Of a stretch of DNA of 64,000 bases, positions 54,356-64,000 are shown one piece after another. A program made the position numbers and the translations under genes. The stretch's first letter is position 1. Each line of letters begins with the position of its first letter. The notes under the pieces are model-generated. The model was not told where the DNA came from. It saw only the letters and a list, made by a program, of their open reading frames with translations, and made no database searches. Origin of the DNA: Onchocerca volvulus (lineage: Eukaryota > Nematoda > Chromadorea > Rhabditida > Onchocercidae); the NCBI GenBank assembly GCA_000499405.2, contig HG738138.1:10352888-10416887 (forward strand), written 5' to 3'.

Positions 54356-57300
54356 CTAAGAACGAATAAATGGAATGTAACGCATCAAAGTTGTTTTACG
54401 ATTATGATTAGCATCACTTGTTTCTGTTGCTTGTAAAACACCCAACTGTGCCTGCGTTAGCAAACACAGTGCTGATGCAATTGCTAAACCTGAAGTACCA
54501 TGAGGTGTAAATTGTCGACCTCCAGTTGGTAATCGAACTGCTAAAGTGAATACACCAGAACGATAGTTACTACACGGTTCAACTGATATGGGAGTAGCCA
54601 TCTGCAAACAAACTTCTTAAAATTTTGAAAGCGCACCATCCAACAATACTTTACATAAACAAAAAAGATCCAGAACGATCTGAATCCTTTAGCCAATCTG
54701 TTTGCAATCAAAAAAGCGTTGTAAGGATTTCTCTCAGATTAGCAGTCTAAATGTCACATCACAACGCGACGCGATTTTTTATTTTCAGCTAACTACTCAG
54801 ATATTGGAGACCAAAAACTGCATATATTTCTCCACAATGATTACTTACCAAATTGGCTCGCGGAGAAGTCAGTTCAAGTCTCACAGAAGCGAAAGGACGT
54901 GAAGCCATTTGTTCAATTTCATCATAGCGTCTCTGGTTTCGTCTGAATACTTCAATTCGTAATTTAATCATCCATAATAAACCCGCAACAACAAGGAGGA
55001 CAACAAAACACCTGCAAATATTTCCCCAATCTTAGGCGGTAAAATACTGGAAATAACAACGAATATGCTGAAAAAAAAAAAGAATTATAAAGAGAACTCG
55101 ATTGCAATAGTGGCAAGATCAAACATAACGCCCTCGCGCGTTCATTGATATAATAGCACTGAGATGCTTTCTTAGGAGAGAGACTGTAAACAGAAATATG
55201 CACAAAAATAGATTATGAAAACAAAGTGAAATGTCAACAATAAAAGAAACCTACGCAGCGAATATCACAAAAAATAAGACCCAATTTATTGGAGGCGACT
55301 GCGAAAATGAAATTTGTATTTTTATCGGAGTAGAAAAGTTGTAAACTTTCACCTGAAATAATATGTAATAATAACAAAAATCTGCAGAACACTATAACAA
55401 CAAATCAATGATTAATAAGATAAAAGAATAAATATATGAACGAAATTAGTGAATTGGAATATAATGACTAGGTAGCGACTTGATAAGTGTATCGAAAATC
55501 TGTCTAATTCATCTTCCGAAATATATTTACGAACCAAAAACGTTGTATTAGTATCAGTTCCGAAAATAAATCCAGGTTCTGCATTAGCACTGTATGCACG
55601 TCGGATACCATTTTCGTCACAAACAGTCCTTGTCATTAACAATTTATTTGAACTCGGATGTCCTTCGAAAAGTGATGAATTGATACTCATCGAAACTAAC
55701 GCTTTCTCTGATTTCGGTGAGTCACAAACTACGGTAAATTGAACATCGGTATCTCTCTAAAAGTATTTTTGAGTACAAGATACTAAACATGCAAGAAACA
55801 TAATTTTAAAATTAGATTAACTTTTCGAATTGAATATTCAGTGATCGAACTAGACATTTCGAAAAGGTACTAAGCAATACTTTATGGGGTGTGCTAAAGA
55901 AATTGATTTGATTCACATATTTGTCTTTCGGATCGTCTTGATCAAGCTTAAATGTGAAAATGAAATCCACTGTCAATTCATCTGAAAAATTCCAAATTAG
56001 TGGGATAAAAATACATTAAACTGGATTTTGAACTTGAAAAAAAGAAGAAAAAAAAAGATAAAAACGAAATTACTATGTTCGTCTTTTTAAATTTCTACCA
56101 AATATTAAACAGCAGGAGAAAATCATCACGTTTCCCCAAGATAACTTCATCCAAATTTCTGAGCATGACTGCACACATCAAAAATAAAACTTGCAGAAAA
56201 AAAAAAGACAGTCCACACGTCCTTATAGCTTCAGATAAGAATTTAAAACGTTGCACGTTCATTTCTAGTTCAGGATATTGTTGCAATTGCAAATAAATAA
56301 CTCACAGAAACATAACTGATTGTTTTCAGGATCCCCATAATATTTTGGTTCACATTTACTGCAGTTCTTCCCAGTAACACCTTTTGTAGTACAGTAACAA
56401 TCACCGGTCTCTCTGTTGCACATTGTCGCCTGCCCGTTGCAAAAACATTCTGGAAAACAAACTGAGATTTCTTTCAAGAAAAAAGAGCTCCTGGATTTCA
56501 TATCAGCAGGGATTCTCCCGAAAATAAATCGAAAATACTGCTGTTAGCATTACATTTTTCACGACTTCTCATTTGTTTAAATTAACTACTTTATTTCCCT
56601 GAGAATGCTTTAAAAAAGTTGTCAAGAAAATCATTCCTAATGAAGCAAAGTTGCGACACGTAATTTCTTTTTAAACTTGGAAGGAATAACTAAACGTTGA
56701 TAATTTTCAAAGTGACAAAAATTAACCTTCGCATCTACCCCCATTTCGAGGATCTCCATAAAATCCATCAGCACAGAACTGACAGTGTTCACCAGTTGTG
56801 TTATGATCACACTGTGTACAGCTCCGCTCCTCGATATTCCATTCAAGTGAACGCCTTCTCAACGTACAATTGCTGTGCCCATTACACTGGCAAGCTACAG
56901 AATGATGGAATTTATCAAAACAAATTATTTTTTAAAGAAGACACTATCATAGCAAATTTCAGTAACCGCAATGGACCATCTAGATAGTGCAAAAAATAAT
57001 TCGAAAGAAATCTGCACAGTACATTATTCCAAACGAATTTTCTTGTTATTATTAAGAAAAGAACATTTTGGTTATGAAATCAATAGGTATACAAAACTAT
57101 CTACAAAATTCTGGGTAGCAATTTACACTTTGCCTTAAAAAAGCAAAATAACCTATGATTTTAACATGCCTGAGCAATTTGTGAAATACCATTTTGATTT
57201 CCCATCTTTCGGACAGAGAAGTTCATTATCAGGTGCTTCAAGACTACCCGGTAGACATTTTCCCAAACCAGTCCCAGAACCGTCGTCACACCAGCCACAA

Positions 57301-60300
57301 TTCGGTCCTACACGTTGACATTCCGAACATGTTTTTTGTTTTGAACAATCCATAGGGTCTGCAATGTTATATTACCATCGCATTGTGAATCATAATAAAT
57401 GTCTGCTGACTCTCAACTATTTCCTCTTCTGAAATTTTTTTTATATCAAAAATTCATCCAAAAGAGCTTGAAATATTCAGCATCGTAAAAAACAACTATT
57501 TGTTAAGTCCTCTCCATCGATGCACTTCTAAAGATTTTGGTTTTTCAAAATAAGCTGAGCTTTATTTAAAAAAATTACCCAGCTGACATGCATGCTGATT
57601 ACTGATTATATTCGTAGCTGTCACCCATGACTGACATTGCCCATATGGAAAATTGATCATATAAGCATCCATTGAAACACATCGCGCAGTCGTTGGGCAC
57701 CACATGCATTGCTCCTTAATACAAACTTGACAATCTTCATGAAACCAACAAGGTGCTGGACATGACTCATTTTTTGGCGATGGATTCAGCGCATTTAACG
57801 TAAGTGCTGACGTGTGCTCCGATTGGGAGTAAGAATGCTGTTGTTGTAGTGCTTCGCTTTCCAATAATAGATCTGAAATCTCTTTTATATCACAGACTGT
57901 GTGACATCAGACATTAAATAATGCAGAAAGAAATATATTTATGCCTTCCATCTATATTCTATTCGGCAAACAGAGTAATTGTAAAAAAAGATTATAAATA
58001 TATGAAAATAGGAATATGTGGTAAGACATGAAGGAACTTCTCAACATAGTATAGCAAATAAATAATTAATAATGACATTTTTAAACAGCTAAACAACTAC
58101 TCAAAATAAAGGATATGACGAATATGAAAAGCTACAAACCATAATTATTGACACATTTCCATTTGGAATCTTTCATCAAAAACCAACTGCAATGCCTTAA
58201 TTTTTTGCAAGCATAACATTCAGTAGCAAAGAAGCATGGTCGAGGCTCCTCATCTTTCGGACAAGCATCAGATTTCGCTACCGGATTGGTCCGATCTTTA
58301 CATAAATTATCAGAAACACATTCACGACTCCAGTGGCACCAACTACATCCTTCTGCAGCCGTACACGCTGCACAGTCCTTTTCTTCGCTGCACCACGATG
58401 CTGACCTATAATCAGGTGAGACTAAAATATGACCCAAAACTGGAGCAAACTGGAACGATTTCTTAGTGTGATAATTAAATTGAATAAAATGAAGTTCCAT
58501 AATGTTCATCTGGACATTTTATCACATATAATAATTGGCAGGAACCAATGCAAGACAACAAAATATTTCGAAAGGTCCAAGCAAAGTCGAGAAGCCATTA
58601 CACTGAGAATTGATTGGCTAGATCCAAGTTGAAGACATCACTGCAGCCTCGTCCAGGTATGATTTTTCGAAGTAGTCATAAAGTTATTCAATAAGTATAT
58701 GGAAGGTCAGCCTGGAATCGCAGGAATCAACAAACGACTGAATCTTGGTAATGCTGAATTCGTCGTACGATGGAAAAACGACCTAACATTTACCAAAGTA
58801 AAAATAAACCACTTTTATCTCGTAAAAGACAATAATTGTGCTAAACTCACTTCCTCCAACTAATCGGGCATTTTTGTTCCTCTTTCGGATCTTCGTTTTT
58901 CACATATGATAAGAATGAATGAGCATATGACACATCGCGTTGTACAGATTTGCATTTCCCAGAATGGAAAATGCAACGCACACCTTCTCTCATGTTACGA
59001 CAATCATCTGGTCGTTTTAAACCACCACATTCCGCTGTAAATACTGTTCTTGATTTTCGATTGCATTATACCTATGCGATAAGACAAATCGACTTGAAAA
59101 ATCCCAACTTTGACAGGAACTTCTACGTAATTCAAACTCATAATAATGAACTCAGACACTGACCTGGCGTGAATTTAACAACATCTGATAGCATTACTCC
59201 ATTGAAACCACCAATAACAAAAATGTTCTGCTTTGTAACCATTGATGAATGCCCATAACGTTGCAAAAATGCTAAATTATTGCTTGACAGTGAAAACCAA
59301 GTATCACAACCTGGAAAGTTCTCATTATCTTCTGCAAATAACAAAACTGCCTAAAAGGAAAATTTCAGCAGAAAATAAACATACAATCAGAATGTTTGGT
59401 AAGAAAAGCTATAAAAAAAAAAAGAGAAGTAGCAAATACTATCCAAAACAAGTTTTCAGAAGCGTTTGTGAATTCAGCCAAAGACAGAGCTATAAATGTT
59501 ACCAGAAATAGACAAACCAATATCATATGCCTGAATATCACCAGAATAGCATTCCTGAATGCGTGCTGATGACTCATTGTGCACATTTCCACCGATAATA
59601 ACCATTAAATCGTTGATCAGTGATGCGGAATGACGGAAAACTGGAGTATGCCCAGATGAAAGAGTTCGATGTGAACTATAAATCATATTCACTTTTAAAA
59701 ATCTTCGGGTAAGAATTTTACATCGGAAAGAAGACAAACAAAAAACCAAAAAAATGAATTAGAAATTTCTAAACTTAAAAAGTTTATTTCTAAACTTAAA
59801 AATTTTCGCAACCATATTACTTGATATTAATACAACATAGTCAGCTATACTTAACTATTTCAATTCAGTTTTCTCTAGAAATTAGGCTAGCAGAGATCCA
59901 TGGCGCCCGAATTCATTCATCCAATCTAAACAGTCACTTAATTTTACTTGAAAAGCTTCACTTTGTAAGTTCCGTTGTCGTACTGTCTAACGACTGACAT
60001 TTGTACATCGTAATAAGGTAACAGAGTTTATGAGGAATTATTGTAAATTAATTATAACCATTAGTAATTAGGGGACCAATGCTTACCATTGCCTTCGTTG
60101 CTAAATTTGCAGGTATAGTATCTGGATATTTAATGAATCCTGACACGATTTCAAAATGTCACGTCATGACCTCTATTTCCTATTTATATCATTGGACCCA
60201 ACTTTTTCCACAAAAAAATTTAGGGGAAACGAAGAAAAATTACCATTCTCGATTGTCACAAACATATTCGATCAAGGTACTGCTAACTCGTGATAAAGAA

Positions 60301-63180
60301 CCTTCATAAGGCAACAAATAACCACCATAGATCAAGATGACTTCTTTTTTCTCATGAATATAAGCGACGAGAGAATGACCGAATCTTCCTTGCAAATGAG
60401 GACCATGATCAGGGACAATACTCCATCGCCTAGTACCTGAAATATTTCCCACTGACTGAATCTATGATGGTTCAATAACATGTTTTATCGAAGTTGAAGT
60501 TAAAGAAAAAGTTAACATGGTTCCAGATGAAATACATGACATAAATTATTTGTATTTTTCAGATATATGATGAATTTTCTGAAGATCCAGCATACTAAAA
60601 TATTTCCATTTTTAACAATTCTCTAAATGCAGACCGGAGTTAAAATGAGCAAGAAAATTTATACCAAAAGTCAATTCATTAACAAAATATTTACGAGAAG
60701 GAGAGAGATAAAAAGGAAATTGGAAAGGCAAGATCTCAACATGTAAAGGTAATCATAAAATACTCACTAATTTTATATTTTTGTACGCTGTACATGTATC
60801 CAAAATAGGGATTATGACCATAAAACACGAGCATTTCATCCCCAATCAAATGCGCGGTATGGCCAGCAACAGCACTCGGAATAGCATCTGAAGCATTATT
60901 ATTGGTATTTTCCAAAGTCCATTCCAAAGTTCCAAGATCCAAACTCCACAATTCATTAGTCACTACCCGCTCATCAATTACGCCTCCAAACATATATATA
61001 GTACTCTAAAAATAAAATCGCATACAAAACATGAATAAGTGACGACTCAAAGAAATGTATTCAGTCTAATTCTGTAAACTTAACTCTTTATTTTCGAGAT
61101 AGAAGTGCTAAATTACAGAAATAATTATGCGACAAAATTACTCCTTAACATAAATATAAATTTATAGCAAATCAAGAAACATTACGATGTTAACATTAAC
61201 ATGACCCATGACCAATACTTACCTTATATCTTACAACAGTGTGGTCATAACGTGATTTTGGAGTATTTTTTGTTGGAATTTTTTGCCATGATGAATTTGT
61301 AATATCGTATACGGCAACAAATGAATTGTTAACACCAGTAAAATGAGCTCCACCAATTACCCATATTTTTGTGTCGTTTACGAGTATGGCTGTGTGCGAT
61401 GCACGAGCTCCAAAATCTCCACTTGTCAAGACCGTTTCAAAAATCGACTGTGTTGTCAAAGCCTGACAAAGATCCCCTGCGAAGAAACTGCATTGAATTT
61501 ATGAACAATAAAATTAAACATACAAAAATTATTTCCAAACAATCTTTCCTCAAACTTAGTATAAAACCAAAAACTGAACTAAATCGTTTTTCAGTATACT
61601 TTATTTCATTTCTAACTAATTCAAGAAAATCCACTGTCATGTATGATAAAATTTGACTCTTCAGCATATGAGATGATAACACCAACAACCTAATAGTCCT
61701 ATTTAGAAACTTCAAGAATAATCTCTCCTTCTCTTCATCTTGCCATATAGCTTTACATATAAATCAAAATATTATAATCAAGCATAAAAATTAAAACCAA
61801 GCCTACGAGAATACAAATAATTGTTATCAGCTCTATATAAAGCAAACGATACCGTGAAAATGCATATTACAGTCGCATCGGTTATCATCACCGCAAGTGC
61901 CAGCCATACCACATGCTCTTGATATTTTATTTCTGTCTTTCTCAGCGCAAATTAGCGTATCACACTGCACTCCCGTATATCCTTCATAGCACACACAAAT
62001 GCCTTCAATACATTTCCCGTTTGATGTGCAATTATTCGGGCATTTACCATAAGCAAAAGTAATGTTGAAACCAGACATGTTAAATGCCAAATCACTGAAG
62101 AAATAAACAAGCGCTTTGCCAGATTTGATGCTCACTTCTCTACCAGAGATAACACCACTGAAACATGGTGCTTTGAATAATGGAATATATCTTCATTATT
62201 TTTCGAAATGTTTACATATACGTAAGGAAGGAAGTGAACTAAAATCATTATTTTTTCAAGCCTAAAGTATTTTATCGACAATAAACTTTCACGGAAGTAC
62301 TCAGAATTTTGACGAAATAAATTTACAATTGCTTCCACTATGAATGAACACTTGGCTTGAATGATCCAAGTTCACACTGCTATAACACAATGATAATGAT
62401 TTATAATGCACCTAAATGCTGCTAGCTGATGGCTTCTAGTTCCTGTTCCATCATATATGTACAAATGATCCCAGCTACATTCGGTAACTAGCGAATCAAT
62501 CCGCAACAACAACGCGCCTTTCTTTTTCTCATTTTTAATAATCCACATGCAACGCGAGGACGAACTGTAATTGCGTGGCCCATCCGTCAGCAATTCATTT
62601 TCGTCCGTCAACCTTAAGCAAATATGATGCGAATCCAATTGTCCCTTCTTAACTTCTCCAACCAGGAAAGATTTTGGAAAGCAAGTAACAAATTAAAACA
62701 GATTACAAGTTTCGTCCATGACATCTATCACATTGAACGCCACCCCAACCAGCGAAACAACGACACTTTTCATTCTCACATTTACCCTGATAACACGGCT
62801 TGTTATCGCAGTTTTTTGAGACAGACGCAGACCCAATTCTGAATTATAATCTTAATCATATTCTGAAATATTGTCATGAATGTAATATGAAGAATAATCA
62901 TTCTTCTGTAATTCACACAATGATTAAAAAATTTACACAGCAGTTAACGATTCAAAATATTAATTTATTATTAAGCAAGGAAAATAAAAAGAAAAAACAA
63001 AAAATGTCGGCAATATTAACACGAAACAAGATTATACAAAACTTTACTTGTCAGAGTAAATGCAGCAATAATAGTTAAAATAAAAACACTAAAAGAGAAA
63101 CCGTTCGATGTGTACACTAGAGTAGATTACTGTAGATGCATGAAGGAACATCGCAGCCAATAAGGCAGCACCCATCTCAT
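54356..63180 (-). CDS. tag-53: Attractin-type membrane protein
   Basis: About 20 exons: 63131-63180, 62707-62838, 62412-~62645, 61853-62157, 61223-61476, 60768-61005, 60244-60436, 59518-59675, 59164-59346, 58851-59034, 58140-58405, 57579-57872, 57170-57358, 56727-56894, 56306-56449, 55881-55981, 55535-55756, 55255-55352, 54849-55011, 54356-54601 (roughly 1,270 residues). Order: EGF, CUB (ECSWDHLYIYDGTG), EGF, six-blade Kelch region (VIGGAHF, MFGGVI, IYGGYL, IIGGNV, VIGGFNG), PSI repeats, two laminin-EGF modules (ACQCNGHSNC, CTTKGVTGKNCSKC), membrane segment (CFVVLLVVAGLLWM), tail with QMASRPFASV, ISVEPCSN and SGLAIASAL. The tail motifs identify attractin rather than MEGF8. Attractin acts in pigment/energy signalling and neuronal maintenance in mammals. 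No C-type lectin domain is present between the PSI repeats. Exon 13 ends in a GC donor. The EGF-to-CUB junction does not phase as read, and exon 1 was chosen because only this frame fits. Confidence 0.9.
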
Positions 63181-63464
63181 ATATACATTATTATATTTTG
63201 AAACAGCAACACCGGCGCTGTAAACCAAAACTACAAGCAATATGATGATGAATATACACTTTTATATCTATCTGAATTCATCGCTGGAAAAAATATAATG
63301 TTTTCGAAATGCTCTCCATAGCACTTCATCAATTTACCCATTTAAAACACTTACTTCAAAGGCCAAAACCGTTCCATTTTATAATTACCGGAAAGAAAAA
63401 CGGAAATATAATCGGCACAAAACCCCACCTAGTACATTGTTAAAAACCCTGAGAGAACGCTTAT
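63181..63464. promoter_or_regulatory. Presumed bidirectional promoter region
   Basis: 284 bases between the attractin start (minus, 63180) and the ATG of a divergent plus-strand gene (63465). The short head-to-head spacing suggests shared promoter sequence. No specific motif was identified. Confidence 0.35.
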
Positions 63465-63886
63465 ATGTCAACTGTGAACAGCAAGGACGAGTCGTCATCT
63501 CGTTATTTCGTGGTTCCGGGCGAACAACTCGATTCTACCGTATAAATTGTGGTACCGTTGGATGATCCTCTGCTTCCGGACCTTCTGTTCAGGAAGGAGA
63601 AGGAATAAACGGAGAAAATGGGATTCGTTTTTGCAATTTTACGACTTCTGGTCCTATGGATAATGTTGGGATGATTTCCAACATCATTATACTCGTCTGA
63701 TTCTACAAGTTAAAATATATTACAGATTTCTTACCCATTATTATGGATTTTACAAGGACTCTCTCGAACAGAGAATGTTCTTTTCATGTATCATTCCGGA
63801 AAGTGATATTTCAGTTGTTATTGCTGAACGGAGATTCACCTTCAGCGGTCTTATTCTTGGTGATGTTGATAACAATGTATGTTGCC
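63465..63886 (+). CDS. First exons of a divergent, unidentified gene (partial)
   Basis: Exon 63465-63539 reads MSTVNSKDESSSRYFVVPG then EQLDST to a GTATAA donor. After a 53-base intron, 63593 onward reads EGEGINGENGIRFCNFTTSG. A further open stretch begins after the acceptor at about 63723; it is open in two frames, one containing FFSCIIPESDISVVIAERRF and ending in a strong GTATGT donor. The start, VVPGEQL followed by a Gly-rich segment, is faintly like the N-terminal domain of exosome subunit CSL4 (a short 'xPGExL' opening), but this is not enough to name it. Phases among the three pieces are not settled. The gene probably continues beyond the window. Confidence 0.45.
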
Positions 63887-64000
63887 TCACTACTCTTAAA
63901 ATGAGTAGGACCGGATAAATCCGAAAGACAGCAATAAAGAAAAATAAGAAGTTTCCTTGAAATATTCTAATCATTTGACTTCTGATAAGTACTCTGCACA

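Noticed and set aside
63131..63180. Alternative attractin start MGAALLAAMFLHAST in another frame
   Set aside because: It looks more like a signal peptide, but no donor gives the two carried bases the EGF exon needs; the overlapping MRWVLPYWL frame does.

Overview
The window is nuclear DNA of a nematode, most likely a parasitic filarial (clade III) worm. It is AT-rich and full of poly-T and simple repeats. Its genes are split into small exons with short GT-AG introns. The recognisable proteins are animal proteins with well-known Caenorhabditis counterparts (CAT-1, UNC-78, VAB-15, an attractin). There are no operons with ribosome binding sites, no CRISPR array, no insertion sequence and no tRNA or rRNA that I could see. 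Species assignment is inference. All exon models were spliced by hand from the sequence; most have matching phases at every junction.

Layout. 337-1432 (+): last three exons of a WDR26/Gid7-like WD40 protein. 2505-2854 (-): last two exons of a small ubiquitin-fold protein. 2924-3340 (+): coding-like sequence broken by stops. 4127-7954 (-): complete vesicular monoamine transporter (cat-1), 11 exons. 7955-13566: mostly non-coding, with a candidate exon, a 35-base T tract and long ATTT/TTA microsatellites. 13589-16104 (+): a Shg1/BOD1-domain protein, 7 exons, convergent with 16386-21636 (-): a secreted protein with two von Willebrand A domains and a glycosaminoglycan-type Ser-Gly run. 23571-27680 (-): complete actin-interacting protein 1 (unc-78), 13 exons. 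28165-28790 (-): a doubtful gene fragment. 29444-31954 (+): a Rab40-type GTPase with SOCS box, 7 exons. 33432-34252 (-): an unrecognised two-exon gene of 97 codons. 38709-44129 (-): an Msx-class homeobox gene (vab-15), with a 4.4 kb intron inside the homeodomain. 44130-54355: a 10 kb gene desert upstream of it. 54356-63180 (-): an attractin-type membrane protein, about 20 exons. 63465 onward (+): first exons of a divergent, unidentified gene.

The genes do not form a single pathway. Neuronal and developmental functions recur: amine vesicle loading, Msx patterning and attractin. Cell-shape and ubiquitin functions also recur: AIP1 for actin turnover, and the GID-type WD40, Rab40-SOCS and ubiquitin-fold proteins for ubiquitin signalling. 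The observations most worth a second look are the Rab40-SOCS GTPase with an altered P-loop, an attractin that lacks the C-type lectin domain and uses a GC-AG intron, a transporter with Asn where mammalian VMAT has a key Asp in TM11, a hidden ubiquitin-fold gene, and the VWA proteoglycan with two look-alike mini-exons.
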